Assembly (NCBI RefSeq): GCF_013283195.1
Contig: NZ_JABEKT010000001.1
Location: forward strand, 62,001-126,000
Origin: Ensifer adhaerens
GTDB taxonomy: Bacteria; Pseudomonadota; Alphaproteobacteria; Rhizobiales; Rhizobiaceae
Length of the DNA stretch: 64,000 bases
Direction: 5' to 3'
Positions within the stretch are counted from its first letter, which is position 1. The number at the start of each line of letters is the position of its first letter. The position numbers were made by a program, and so were the translations under genes. This document shows, in pieces, positions 37,015 to 46,290 of the stretch. Under the pieces are notes generated by a model. It searched no databases, had not been told where the DNA came from, and saw only the letters and a program-made list of their open reading frames with translations.

Positions 37015-38139
37015 TTAGCCGATCCGCGTCGCCTTCAGCCTGTCTTCATCGAGCACGACACCGAGCCCCGGAGCCTCTCCAAGTTCGAGCCAGCCGCCCG
37101 CATGGCGCAGCGGCGCCTTCATCGGAAAATCGCGGCGCACCTCGCTCCATTCCGGATTGTCGTAGGGATATTCGAGCCAGGGCGCATCGCCGACACCGGC
37201 CGTCAGGTGGGCGTTGGCAAGCACGCCGATGCCGTTGGTCCAGGAATGCGGCGTCATCATCACGCCGGCCTCGCGCGCCTGGAAGGCGAGACGCCGGCAA
37301 CCGGTGATGCCGCCGACGAGCGCCACGTCAGGCTGGATCACGTCGAAGGCACGGTCCTCGATGATATCGCGAAACTCGTAGAGCTCGCGGGTCATCTCGC
37401 CGCCAGCGATGCGCAGCGACGTCGCATCCGAAAGCCGCCGCATGCCCTTGCGGTCCGAGCGGTGCAGCGGCTCCTCCATCCAGTAGATGCCGAGCCGCTC
37501 CAGCTCGCGCGCCACCATCAGCGCATCCTTGAAGGTCCAGGAGAGCGTCGTATCCCAGGGCATGCGCCAACCCTGGTTGCAGTCGACCATCAGGTCGAGA
37601 CGATCGCCGACACGGGCACGGATCGCTTCGAGCGCGCGCACGTCGTCGCGCCAGGTGCCGCGACCGCCGGACGATGACGAGAAGCGCACCTTCATTGCCG
37701 GAAAGCCTTCGTCGACATAGCTTTCCGCTTGCGCGGCCATGGCGCCGGGATCGCGCAGCACGCCCGAGGAGGCATAGAGGCGCACCCGATCCGACCGGCC
37801 ACCGAGCAGTCGCCAGACCGGCTCGCCGGTGATCTTGCCGGAGAGGTCCCACAACGCCAGATCCATCGGCCAGCAACGGCCATAGTGGAAATTGATGTGC
37901 GAGAGCACCTCGTAGTGGCGCTCGAGCTGGCGCGGATCCTCACCGATGAACAGGTCCTCGTGCCCCTCGAACCCCTTCATCAGGTCGCCGGAGCCGATAC
38001 CCTCGCGGCCCTCGTCGTCCCGGACGCGCACGATGGTCGCGTCGAACTGTCGGCGCGGCCGCCCGTCCCAGCTCGCCTTGAACGGCGGATCGAGCGGCAG
38101 GCGATGGTGGCTGATCTCGATGGATGCGATCTTGCTCAT
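37015..38139 (-). CDS. enolase-superfamily (mandelate racemase-type) enzyme
   Basis: A 374-residue member of the mandelate racemase/muconate lactonizing group. N-terminal capping domain about 1-125, TIM barrel after it. Metal ligands Asp186 (MVDCNQGW), Glu222 (MEEPLH) and Glu248 (GGEM); a His-Asp acid/base dyad in Asp271 and His298 (TPHSW). The usual Lys-x-Lys on the other face is Lys150-Val-Arg152. Such enzymes mostly dehydrate or racemise sugar acids; the substrate is not predictable here. Third gene of the adh-aldh-enolase operon, 18 bases after aldh. Confidence 0.87.
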   Translation of the reverse strand: MSKIASIEISHHRLPLDPPFKASWDGRPRRQFDATIVRVRDDEGREGIGSGDLMKGFEGHEDLFIGEDPRQLERHYEVLSHINFHYGRCWPMDLALWDLSGKITGEPVWRLLGGRSDRVRLYASSGVLRDPGAMAAQAESYVDEGFPAMKVRFSSSSGGRGTWRDDVRALEAIRARVGDRLDLMVDCNQGWRMPWDTTLSWTFKDALMVARELERLGIYWMEEPLHRSDRKGMRRLSDATSLRIAGGEMTRELYEFRDIIEDRAFDVIQPDVALVGGITGCRRLAFQAREAGVMMTPHSWTNGIGVLANAHLTAGVGDAPWLEYPYDNPEWSEVRRDFPMKAPLRHAGGWLELGEAPGLGVVLDEDRLKATRIG

Positions 38140-38157
38140 GGTCTCTCCCCCGAAGGC

Positions 38158-39657
38158 TCAGCCGAACTGCTGCCAGATGGTCTTGTAGTCGCAATATTTG
38201 TCGATCGCATGCACGGAGCGGTCGCGGCCGAAGCCCGACTGCTTGAAGCCGCCGAAGGGGGTCGCAAAGTTAGACATGTCATAGGTGTTGATCCAGACCG
38301 TGCCGGCATGGATCGCCTCGGAAAACCGATGCGCCCGATCCATGTCTTTCGTGAAGACGGCACCCGCCAGCCCGTAGATCGTATCGTTGGCGATCCGCAG
38401 CGCCTCCTCCTCCGTATCGAAGGCGATGGCGGCCAGCACCGGGCCGAAGATCTCCTGGCGCGCCAAGCTCATGTCGTTGGTCATGTCGACGAAGACGCCG
38501 GGCGAGACGTAGTAACCGCCAGTCTCGGTCATCACCCGCTCGGCGCCAAAGGCGCGGCGTGCGCCCTCCTTCTCGCCGACTGCCACCAGCGACAGCACCT
38601 TTTCAAGGTGCGCCTCTTCGATCAGCGCACCGATCTGGGCTGTCGGGTCGAGCGGATGCCTAAGCGCAATGTCGCTCTTCGTCACCGCCTCGATCTTTGC
38701 GATCAGCGCGTCCTGAACCGAGCGATGCACGATCAGCCGGGTCGAGGCATGGCATGTCTCGCCGGAATTGTAGAAGCAGCCCCAGGCAACAGCCGAAGCC
38801 GCTGCATCGAGATCGGCATCTTCGAAGACCACCAGCGGCGACTTGCCGCCGAGTTCGAGGGCCACCCGCTTGACGTTCGACTGCGCCGCATAGCCCATGA
38901 TCAGCTTGCCGACCTCCGTCGAGCCGGTAAAGGCGATCATGTCGACGTCCATATGCAAAGCCAGCGGCTTGCCGGTCTCTTCGCCATAGCCGGTAACGAC
39001 GTTGAACACGCCGGCTGGCAGCCCGGCTTCTACGGCGAGGCTCGCAAGGCGAATGGCGGTGAGCGACGACTGCTCGGCCGGTTTAAGCACGACGGAATTG
39101 CCGGCCGCGATCGCCGGCCCTAGCTTCCAGGCGTCGATGATCATCGGGTAGTTCCAGGGCGTGATCACACCGATGACGCCGAGCGGCACCTTGCGCACCA
39201 GCGCCCGGGCGTTCGGGCCGGTCGGCGCAATCTCGTCATAGAGCTTGTCGATCATCTCGCCGTAGAACTGGATGCCGTCGGCGCAGAGCCGGACGTCGAC
39301 ATTGAGCGACGCCATGATCGGCTTGCCCACATCGAGCGTTTCGAGCATGGCGAGTTCCTCGCCATGGGTCCGGATGAGATCGGCCCATTTGAGTATGATC
39401 TTCTTTTTCTCAAGCGGCTCCTTCCGTCGCCAGATGCCCCTCTCGAAGGCGGTCCGCGCGCTCGCGACCGCCGTATCGATATCGGCCACACCGCCCCGCG
39501 CGATTGCCGGCCCCGGCTTGCCGTCCATCGGCCGGGCGCGGATGAACGTTTCGCCGGAGGCGCTGGCACGATGTTCGCTGTCGATGAAATGCCGACCCTC
39601 CGGCTTCAACGCCGAAAGAACGTCTTGCCAATAGTCGCGCGTAAAGACCTTGCTCAT
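38158..39657 (-). CDS. NAD(P)-dependent aldehyde dehydrogenase
   Basis: A 499-residue ALDH with the catalytic Cys at residue 302 (NSGETCHASTRL) and the general-base Glu in ALELGGKSP. PWNYPMIIDAWKLGPAIAAG near 165 is the cofactor-binding region. The family includes PuuC-like and betaine-aldehyde enzymes. MSKVFTRDYW is chosen as start; the longer open frame overlaps the upstream dehydrogenase gene. It probably oxidises the aldehyde produced by the preceding alcohol dehydrogenase, giving an acid for the enolase-type enzyme. That order is inference. Confidence 0.9.
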   Translation of the reverse strand: MSKVFTRDYWQDVLSALKPEGRHFIDSEHRASASGETFIRARPMDGKPGPAIARGGVADIDTAVASARTAFERGIWRRKEPLEKKKIILKWADLIRTHGEELAMLETLDVGKPIMASLNVDVRLCADGIQFYGEMIDKLYDEIAPTGPNARALVRKVPLGVIGVITPWNYPMIIDAWKLGPAIAAGNSVVLKPAEQSSLTAIRLASLAVEAGLPAGVFNVVTGYGEETGKPLALHMDVDMIAFTGSTEVGKLIMGYAAQSNVKRVALELGGKSPLVVFEDADLDAAASAVAWGCFYNSGETCHASTRLIVHRSVQDALIAKIEAVTKSDIALRHPLDPTAQIGALIEEAHLEKVLSLVAVGEKEGARRAFGAERVMTETGGYYVSPGVFVDMTNDMSLARQEIFGPVLAAIAFDTEEEALRIANDTIYGLAGAVFTKDMDRAHRFSEAIHAGTVWINTYDMSNFATPFGGFKQSGFGRDRSVHAIDKYCDYKTIWQQFG

Positions 39658-39674
39658 TTCGTGTCGTCCTTCGC

Positions 39675-40817
39675 TTACATCGTCTTTGGCAGAGCCATGA
39701 TTGTCGCCGCAAACCGATCGATATCCGCGTCGTCGATCGGGCGGATCGTCGATCGCCGCATCGGCTGGTTTTCCGGCGCTTTCATTTCTGCGGCCAGATC
39801 GCCGGCTCCGAAAGCTTCGAAGGTAGCAGGAAGCGCCCTCACAAGGCCGCAGCGGTCCATGAGGCGCGAAACGAAGTCCGGAAGGTCGCTGGCACGGGAA
39901 GAGCCGCAAGCTCTCGCAGCGGCCTCAAGCTCGACTGTGTCGGCATCGACAAGCCAATCGAGCGTCGCCTCGAAACCGAGCGCTGTCGCAAGGCCATGGT
40001 GAACTGGCGCCAATCCTGCGAGCGCGTGGCTGATATTGTGGGCGACGGCAGTGCCGCAATTGTCGATGGCGATGCCGGCATAACAGGAGCCGAGCAAAAC
40101 GTCGGCGCGGGCTTGCAGATTGCCGGGCTCGCGCACCGCCGTCTCCAGCGATGCCGTCAGCAGGCGCAGGGCCTCATGTGCATAGAACTGCGCGCCGCGG
40201 TGCGTGTTGCGGTTCGTCGCCGCCTCGAAGGCATGGATGAAGGCGTCGAGGCCGCACCAAGCGGTCAGATGTGCCGGCAGCGTCGTCGTCAGCACCGGAT
40301 CGAGCAGCACCAGATCGGCCTTGGTTTCCGCCCCCCAGATCCAGAGCTTCTTGCCCTCGGGCCCGGCAAAGATGTTAGTCGCCGACGTCTCGGAGCCGGT
40401 TCCGGCCGTCGTCGGCACCATGATCTTCTTCAGGGGGGTCTTCGGCAGCGCATTGGCGGCAAGCGCATAAAACATCGGATCTTCGCCGGAGGCAGCGCAG
40501 CAGGCGGCGATCTTGGCGATATCCAGCGCCGAACCGCCGCCGATGCCGATCACGAGGTCTGAGCCGACGGCGGACTTCGTGGCTGCGCGCACATGTGCGA
40601 GTTTCGGCTCGCCGGCAAAATCGGAAAACACCCGCGTTGCAACACCCTCATGGTCGAGGCTGTCGACGATGCGGCCGGCAAGACCGGACTGGGCGAGGAA
40701 ACCGTCGATGACGATCGTTGCCGCGGCAGCGCCCTGCGCTTTTGCGGCCGTGCCGATGGTCGTATGGATATTGTCTGCCAGGCGGATTTCGGGAATGAAG
40801 GAAGTGGAGAAGGACAA
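39675..40817 (-). CDS. iron-containing alcohol dehydrogenase (type III)
   Basis: A 380-residue group III dehydrogenase. NAD motif GIGGGSALDIAK (91-102), nucleotide loop PTTAGTGSETS near 135, and iron ligands Asp191 and His195 (CGLDAFIHAFE), His264 (SHALAG) and His274 (HHGLATA). First gene of the minus-strand operon, 17 bases before aldh, and divergent from a LysR gene. The last 80 residues are less typical. Substrate unknown. Confidence 0.9.
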   Translation of the reverse strand: MSFSTSFIPEIRLADNIHTTIGTAAKAQGAAAATIVIDGFLAQSGLAGRIVDSLDHEGVATRVFSDFAGEPKLAHVRAATKSAVGSDLVIGIGGGSALDIAKIAACCAASGEDPMFYALAANALPKTPLKKIMVPTTAGTGSETSATNIFAGPEGKKLWIWGAETKADLVLLDPVLTTTLPAHLTAWCGLDAFIHAFEAATNRNTHRGAQFYAHEALRLLTASLETAVREPGNLQARADVLLGSCYAGIAIDNCGTAVAHNISHALAGLAPVHHGLATALGFEATLDWLVDADTVELEAAARACGSSRASDLPDFVSRLMDRCGLVRALPATFEAFGAGDLAAEMKAPENQPMRRSTIRPIDDADIDRFAATIMALPKTM

Positions 40818-40917
40818 GGTCGTCTTCCTGTCGCCGCGGGATGATCGCTTTACCCTGCATCACAATCTGATATTTTCAAATCCATGCAATTTTCGGCCTT
40901 TTTGATAACCTGAGATC

Positions 40918-41829
40918 ATGGAACACCGGCTGCTCGACCGTATCCCGCTGGAGGCTTTTCGCGTGTTCGACGCCGCCAGCCGGCATATGAATTTTTCCCG
41001 TGCCGGTCGCGAGCTCAACATCACCCAGGCCGCCGTCAGCCGGCGCATCAAGACGCTCGAGGATCATCTCGGCAGCCCGCTTTTCAGCCGTCGCGGCAAG
41101 AACCTGGAACTGACGCCACAGGGCGAACGGCTGTCCCAGCGCGTGCGGGCCTCGCTCGACTATCTCGAGGAAAGCCTGGAACCCTTCCGTGGCGCGACCG
41201 GCCAGGCGATCTCGATTGCGGCCAGCGGCTCGGTCTCCCACCTCTGGCTCGGCACCAGGCTGCGCGAATTCGGCAAGGAGAACCCCGGCATTTCCATCCG
41301 GCTGCTGACCTCCGACAGTCCCTCGGAGCTGGCATCCGAAAACAACGACCTCGTCATCCTCTATTCGACCGGCGATCATCCCCGCTGGCACCTGACGCCG
41401 CTGATGGCGGAAGAACTGGCACCGGTCGCATCGCCTGATTATCTCGCCTCGCGCGGGCTCGATGCGGCGATGCTGACGCCGCAGGCGCTCGCTGCGCTCG
41501 ATCTCATCGACTATGACCGCTTCAACGCCAATTGGATCTCCTTCCAGCAATGGTTCGAGCGCACCGGTGCGGGCACGCGTGGCGCCAGGCTGCGACCGCG
41601 ATACACATTTTCGACCTATGTAATGGCTGTCGATGCCGCCCTTCGCGGCGATGGCGTCGCGCTCGGCAGCCTTGGGCTGCTCAGCGGACATATCGACGAC
41701 GGCAGGCTCATCGTTCTCGGCGGCAAGACGCTCGCCACCGGCTATGGCTACTATCTCGGCCTGCCCCGCAATCGGCCATCGAGGGACGAGGTGCTGCGCC
41801 TACACGCCGCACTCGCAAAGTCGACATGA
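40918..41829 (+). CDS. LysR-type regulator (GcvA-like), divergent from adh
   Basis: A 303-residue LysR protein of the GcvA-like type: HTH MNFSRAGRELNITQAAVSRRIKTLE at about residues 24-48 and an effector domain from about 95, with YSTGDHPRWHLTPLMAEEL near 155. The 100-base divergent region contains TGCAT and ATGCA 30 bp apart, a possible binding pair. It likely controls adh-aldh-enolase. Its stop overlaps the start of the following gene (ATGA). Confidence 0.87.
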   Translation: MEHRLLDRIPLEAFRVFDAASRHMNFSRAGRELNITQAAVSRRIKTLEDHLGSPLFSRRGKNLELTPQGERLSQRVRASLDYLEESLEPFRGATGQAISIAASGSVSHLWLGTRLREFGKENPGISIRLLTSDSPSELASENNDLVILYSTGDHPRWHLTPLMAEELAPVASPDYLASRGLDAAMLTPQALAALDLIDYDRFNANWISFQQWFERTGAGTRGARLRPRYTFSTYVMAVDAALRGDGVALGSLGLLSGHIDDGRLIVLGGKTLATGYGYYLGLPRNRPSRDEVLRLHAALAKST

Positions 41830-42758
41830 GCAGCGGACGCGCCAAGGCGATGCCACCGCCGAAACAGCCAAGCCGCACCGGCGTGGCCTTCTTCCTCTTT
41901 GCCTTGGCGGTGATCGTCACGGCAATAGCGGCGACGGTCCTGCTTGCCAACGAACAGCGAAACCTGAAACGGTTGCTCAGGGCGCTCGACCTTCCAACCA
42001 CATTTCTCGAAAAGGCGAAGCGCCCGGAGCCACCCGCCCAGGTCAAGCGAAAGCCGCCACGCATCGCCTTGCCGGTCTGGACCTTCCAGGATCTGCACAC
42101 GCCGGAGCAGCAGTTCCTGCGGGTGTTGCGCAGCGATCCGCGCGCGCTCTGCGACGAACTGCGCGAGGCCGGCTTCCGCGAACTCGAATGGAAATCGAGC
42201 GCCGGCGAGCGCGGCCAGTGGGAGTGCTCTTCGCTGGTGTCCTTCCCGCGGCCAGGGGTCGACAAGACCTCGTCGATCTTCATCTTCATCAAGGGCAGCG
42301 GCGAGGAAGAGATCACATCGTTTCGCGTCAAGCTCAACATCGAGCGCCCTGAGGATGCCCAGGTGGTAACGACGAGTGCCGCACGCGCCGCATCGGTCTT
42401 CCTCGATCACGTGCGCTGGGCCGATGGCGGCAGCATCACGCTGCAGATCCAGGCACTGAAGGAGTTCGACGTCAAGCGCTTCGGCAGCCGCGTTCAGTTC
42501 AAGCGCGAAACCGACGAGACCACGGCACGCTACAATTTCCTCGCCAACCAGCCAGCCCGCGCCCGCCCGAAGACCATCGCCGAAGTCTATTTCGACCGGG
42601 AGAAGTGGCTCCCCTACGGCACTGACGACGTCCGCAGCTTCGTTCTCGGTCCGACGGCGTGGAACGGGCCGGCCAAGGTGCCGGCGAGCGGCGAAACGGA
42701 AACGGGCACGGCCGAGAATTCTGGACCAGAAAAGACCGACCTCAACACAAAACCCTGA
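41826..42758 (+). CDS. membrane-anchored protein of unknown function (DUF6030-like)
   Basis: A 310-residue protein with a basic N-terminus, one membrane helix (about residues 19-41, FFLFALAVIVTAIAATVLLA) and a large C-terminal domain, periplasmic by the positive-inside rule. A Pro/Lys/Arg-rich linker follows near 60-75. The two cysteines (in ALCDELRE and WECSSL) are about 30 apart. I believe rhizobial relatives are annotated DUF6030, without certainty. Its start overlaps the LysR stop by four bases, so the two are translationally coupled. No function is proposed. Confidence 0.72.
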   Translation: MSSGRAKAMPPPKQPSRTGVAFFLFALAVIVTAIAATVLLANEQRNLKRLLRALDLPTTFLEKAKRPEPPAQVKRKPPRIALPVWTFQDLHTPEQQFLRVLRSDPRALCDELREAGFRELEWKSSAGERGQWECSSLVSFPRPGVDKTSSIFIFIKGSGEEEITSFRVKLNIERPEDAQVVTTSAARAASVFLDHVRWADGGSITLQIQALKEFDVKRFGSRVQFKRETDETTARYNFLANQPARARPKTIAEVYFDREKWLPYGTDDVRSFVLGPTAWNGPAKVPASGETETGTAENSGPEKTDLNTKP

Positions 42759-42765
42759 CCTGGGC

Positions 42766-43197
42766 TCAGCGATCGATCCGCGTCGAGAGAATGATCGACG
42801 ACAGCGTCCGGTCGACGCCGTCGATTTCGCCGATGCGATCGATCAGAAGGTCGAGTTCGTTGATCGAGGCCGCAGCAACGACCGCGATCAGATCAAAGCT
42901 GCCGCTGACGGAGTGGAGCATGCGGATCTCGCGGATGGCGGCAAGCTCCGGCGTCACACGGCTGAGCGCCCGCGGCGCGATGGTGATCAGCACATGCGCC
43001 TTGACGAGACCCTTTTCATAGCTCTCCGACAGACGGACACCGTAGCCAGCGATGATCCCCTCGCGCTCCAGCCGCTCGATCCGCGCCTGCACGGTCGTTC
43101 GCGACAGGCCGAGCCTGCGGGCAATCGTCGCCGTCGGCATGCGGGCGTTTTCGCTGAGCACGGCGAGAAGTTCGCGATCCTTGTCGGTGATCTGCAT
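42766..43197 (-). CDS. Lrp/AsnC-family regulator, divergent from lysine dehydrogenase
   Basis: A 143-residue Lrp/AsnC regulator: HTH at 1-60 (DKDRELLAVLSENARM, LGLSRTTVQARIERLE) and RAM domain after 65 (AHVLITIAPRAL). It is divergent from the saccharopine-dehydrogenase-family gene, with a GGCA-ATC-TGCC palindrome 17 bases before the 43197 start. An ATG seven codons upstream overlaps that palindrome and is less likely. Control of lysine catabolism is inferred. Confidence 0.87.
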   Translation of the reverse strand: MQITDKDRELLAVLSENARMPTATIARRLGLSRTTVQARIERLEREGIIAGYGVRLSESYEKGLVKAHVLITIAPRALSRVTPELAAIREIRMLHSVSGSFDLIAVVAAASINELDLLIDRIGEIDGVDRTLSSIILSTRIDR

Positions 43198-43213
43198 TTC
43201 GTCGGTCCATCTA

Positions 43214-43224
43214 GGCAATCTGCC
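43214..43224. promoter_or_regulatory. candidate Lrp operator GGCA-ATC-TGCC
   Basis: The core matches 10 of 11 positions of the palindrome before the arginine Lrp gene at 2204-2214, at a similar distance from the regulator start. Confidence 0.5.
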
Positions 43225-43323
43225 GAATATCTATAGGCGATTTAGTCATATCAGCGCTTCAAATCAACAGCTTCCCACCTGACAATAAGGACCGAAACGA
43301 ATTTCATACCCTGGGGGAAACTC

Positions 43324-44427
43324 ATGAAAAACATCGTCGTCATCGGAGCAGGCAAGATCGGCTCCACCATTGCGCGCATGCTCGCGCACACCGGGGACTA
43401 CAGCGTCTGCGTTGCCGACCGCAGCGCCGAACAGCTGAGCCAGATCGAGAAGCATGACGCCATCACCACGGCCGCCGTCGACATCGGCGACAAGAAGGCG
43501 CTCGTTTCGCTTCTCTCCGGCAAGTTCGCCGTTCTCAGCGCCGCGCCGTTCCACCTGACGGTTGCGATCGCTGAAGCCGCTGCGGAAGCCGGCATCCACT
43601 ACCTCGATCTGACCGAAGACGTCGAATCCACCCGCCAGGTCAAGGCGATCGCCGCCAAGGCCAACACCGCCTTCATCCCCCAGTGCGGCCTCGCGCCTGG
43701 CTTCATCTCGATCGTCGCCAATGATCTCGCCAGCCGCTTCGAGACGCTTGAAAACGTGCGCATGCGCGTTGGCGCCCTGCCGCAGTACCCGTCGAATGCT
43801 CTCAACTACAACCTGACCTGGAGCACCGACGGCGTCATCAACGAATACATTGAGCCCTGCGAAGCGATCGTCGAAGGCAGCCTGATCGAAGTTCCCGCGA
43901 TGGAAGAGCGCGAAGAGTTCTCGCTCGACGGCGTCACCTATGAAGCCTTCAACACGTCTGGCGGCCTCGGCACGCTCTGCGAATCGCTGAAGGGCAAGGT
44001 CCGCACGCTGAACTACAAGACGATCCGCTACCCCGGCCACGCCGCGATCATGAAGGCGCTTCTCAACGACCTCGGCCTGCGTCACCGCCGCGAAGTCCTG
44101 AAGGACATCTTCGAAAACGCGCTGCCGACCACCACCCAGGACGTCGTCGTGATCTTCGTCACGGTTTCGGGCTTCCGCGAAGGTCGCCTGATCCAGGAAA
44201 CCTACGCTAACAAGGTCTATAGCGGCGTCGTCGCCGGTCGCATGCAGAGCGGCATCCAGATCACCACTGCCGGCAGCATCTGCGCCGTGCTCGATCTGCT
44301 GGCCAATGGCAAGATCGCGTCCAAGGGTTTCGTGCGTCAGGAAGACATCTCTCTCGATACCTTCCTTGCAAACCGCTTCGGCCACTACTACGCCCAGAAG
44401 GGCGAGGCAGAGCGCGTCGCCGGCTGA
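43324..44427 (+). CDS. saccharopine dehydrogenase-family enzyme, probably L-lysine 6-dehydrogenase
   Basis: A 367-residue dehydrogenase. NAD motif VVIGAGKIGSTIA at the N-terminus, Rossmann domain to about 125 (HYLDLTEDVESTRQ), then the saccharopine C-domain (PQCGLAPGFISI, YPSNALNYNLTWSTDG). It resembles the Agrobacterium enzyme that oxidises the epsilon-amino group of lysine to give piperideine-6-carboxylate, as I remember it. The divergent Lrp gene supports amino-acid catabolism. The alternative is a saccharopine or other opine-type dehydrogenase. Confidence 0.82.
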   Translation: MKNIVVIGAGKIGSTIARMLAHTGDYSVCVADRSAEQLSQIEKHDAITTAAVDIGDKKALVSLLSGKFAVLSAAPFHLTVAIAEAAAEAGIHYLDLTEDVESTRQVKAIAAKANTAFIPQCGLAPGFISIVANDLASRFETLENVRMRVGALPQYPSNALNYNLTWSTDGVINEYIEPCEAIVEGSLIEVPAMEEREEFSLDGVTYEAFNTSGGLGTLCESLKGKVRTLNYKTIRYPGHAAIMKALLNDLGLRHRREVLKDIFENALPTTTQDVVVIFVTVSGFREGRLIQETYANKVYSGVVAGRMQSGIQITTAGSICAVLDLLANGKIASKGFVRQEDISLDTFLANRFGHYYAQKGEAERVAG

Positions 44428-44455
44428 GACCACTCGGCTCGACTGCGCTGACTTT

Positions 44456-44484
44456 AATGCCCGGGTTTTCCCGGGCATTTTTTT
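44456..44484 (+). terminator. Rho-independent terminator after lysine dehydrogenase
   Basis: Perfect stem AATGCCCGGG/CCCGGGCATT with loop TTTT and a run of seven T. Confidence 0.92.
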
Positions 44485-44593
44485 ACGCTGGCTGCTGGAT
44501 ATTCTGAACCGGCCGCGGCACGCGTCGCAACCCCGGCGAGAGGGTACGATAACCCCTTGAGCGCTCCGCCTCACAGAGATCGATTATGGGGAG

Positions 44594-46021
44594 CTATGTC
44601 CGGCCGAACTCATCCTCGATGCGGATGATATCGTCTTCGCCGAGATAGGACCCGGTCTGCACCTCGATCAGTTCCAGCGGGATCTTGCCGGGATTGTGCA
44701 GCCGGTGGACCGTTCCTTGCGGGATATAGACGGACTCGTTTTCATGCAGCAGCCGGGTTTCGCCGGCCATGGTGATCTCGGCCGTGCCCCGCACCACGAT
44801 CCAGTGCTCGGCGCGATGATGGTGCTTCTGCAGCGAGATCTTCTTGCCGGGGCTGACCTTCAGCCGCTTCACCTCATAGCGCTCGCCGCTGGAGACCGAG
44901 GAGACGGCTCCCCAGGGCCTGTAGGACGTCGGGTGCTCCTTCGTCAGCTCCGCCGTTGCCGGCGCGCGGGCGAGAAGCTTGACGATGTTGCCGACGCTCT
45001 GGCTATCTTCCAGGCGCCCGACATAGACGGCGTCTTCGCTGGCAATCACCGCAATATCGTCAAGGCCCTGCACCGCAAGGTGGATATCGCGCGAGAGCAC
45101 CAGCGAGTTGCGGGTATTCGACACCGTCGCCCTGTCGGTGACGACATTGCCGTCGGCATCCTTGCGGCCGGTCTTCCACACGGCATCCCAGCTGCCAAGA
45201 TCCGACCAGGCAAAGGAGGAAGGAACGACGGCGGCCCGCGCCGTCTTTTCGAAAACGGCGTAGTCGACCGAAATGTCGGGCGCTGCAGCAAAGGCCTTCG
45301 CCTCCAGCCGGCTGAAATCGAGATCCTTGCTGGCACCCTCGACGGCCGCCTTCGTACGGGCATGAACCTCGGGCGCATAAAGCAGCATTTCGTCGAGGAA
45401 CGCCTTGACCGGCAGCATGAACATGCCGGAGTTCCAGAGGTAACGCTCGGTCGAAAGCATCGCTTCCGCCTTGGCGCGATCCGGCTTTTCGACGAAGCGG
45501 GCGACCCTGTTTGCCCCTGCCGCAAGCGCCTCGCCGAGCTCGATATAGCCGTAGCCGGTCGCCGGCTCCGTCGGCGTGATGCCGAAGGTGACCAGTTCGC
45601 CGGCCTCGGCGGCCTGCTGCGCGCGGAGCATGCAATCGATGTAGACCGCTCCGGCATCAATTTCGTGATCGGAGGCCAGCACCTGCATGATCGCCGTCTC
45701 ACCGAACCTGGCGAGGACAACGAAGGCCGCGGCCGCCAATGCGGGCGCCGTGTTGCGAGCAACGGGCTCAAGCAGGATATCGCTGAGCGGAGCATGGACG
45801 GCGCGCGCCTGTTCGGCGACGATGAAGCGGAAATCGCTATTGGTGACGATGATCGCCGGCTCGTAAAGCCTGTTGTCGCTGACGCGCTCCAGCGTCTGCT
45901 GGAACAGCGACCGATCGGAGAGGATCTGCAGGAATTGCTTCGGCGCGCCAGAGCGCGACAGCGGCCAGAGGCGCGTACCCTTTCCACCCGCCATGATTAC
46001 GGGGACGATCTTAGACGTCAT
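44594..46021 (-). CDS. manC: mannose-1-phosphate guanylyltransferase/mannose-6-phosphate isomerase
   Basis: A bifunctional 475-residue enzyme making GDP-mannose for surface polysaccharides. The N-terminal nucleotidyltransferase has VIMAGGKGTRLWPLSRSGAP (pyrophosphorylase signature) and FVEKPDRAKAEAML. The C-terminal cupin (about 360-475) has the isomerase motif QKHHHRAEHWIVVRGTA and NESVYIPQGTVHRL. Length fits the AlgA/XanB/NoeJ type. It stands alone; no other polysaccharide gene is next to it. Confidence 0.93.
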   Translation of the reverse strand: MTSKIVPVIMAGGKGTRLWPLSRSGAPKQFLQILSDRSLFQQTLERVSDNRLYEPAIIVTNSDFRFIVAEQARAVHAPLSDILLEPVARNTAPALAAAAFVVLARFGETAIMQVLASDHEIDAGAVYIDCMLRAQQAAEAGELVTFGITPTEPATGYGYIELGEALAAGANRVARFVEKPDRAKAEAMLSTERYLWNSGMFMLPVKAFLDEMLLYAPEVHARTKAAVEGASKDLDFSRLEAKAFAAAPDISVDYAVFEKTARAAVVPSSFAWSDLGSWDAVWKTGRKDADGNVVTDRATVSNTRNSLVLSRDIHLAVQGLDDIAVIASEDAVYVGRLEDSQSVGNIVKLLARAPATAELTKEHPTSYRPWGAVSSVSSGERYEVKRLKVSPGKKISLQKHHHRAEHWIVVRGTAEITMAGETRLLHENESVYIPQGTVHRLHNPGKIPLELIEVQTGSYLGEDDIIRIEDEFGRT

Positions 46022-46231
46022 GCCAAGCCTCTGCGTGCATCAAGTGATAGTCCATCCATACAGGACCGATGCTAAAGAATGCCTGAAGCCGGAGATCCAA
46101 ACAAACCGCACCAAAGGCGAGGTATGCCCCACACTTAGGATAAGGCTGAGCCGGCCCCGTCACCTTTACGTCGTGTCAATTCGCGCCGTCACAAAGATCG
46201 GGCGGCCTTGTTGCAGCCGACGCCTGAACAC

Positions 46232-46260
46232 AAAAAACCCCGCTCGAAGGCGGGGCTTTT
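46232..46260 (-). terminator. terminator of the atp operon
   Basis: On the minus strand, GCCCCGC-CTTCGA-GCGGGG is followed by six T, 30 bases after the atpC stop. The remaining gap to the manC start (46022-46231) shows no gene and should hold the manC promoter. Confidence 0.85.
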
Positions 46261-46290
46261 TCATTGGTTTATCCCGTCGGGATGTCCCTT

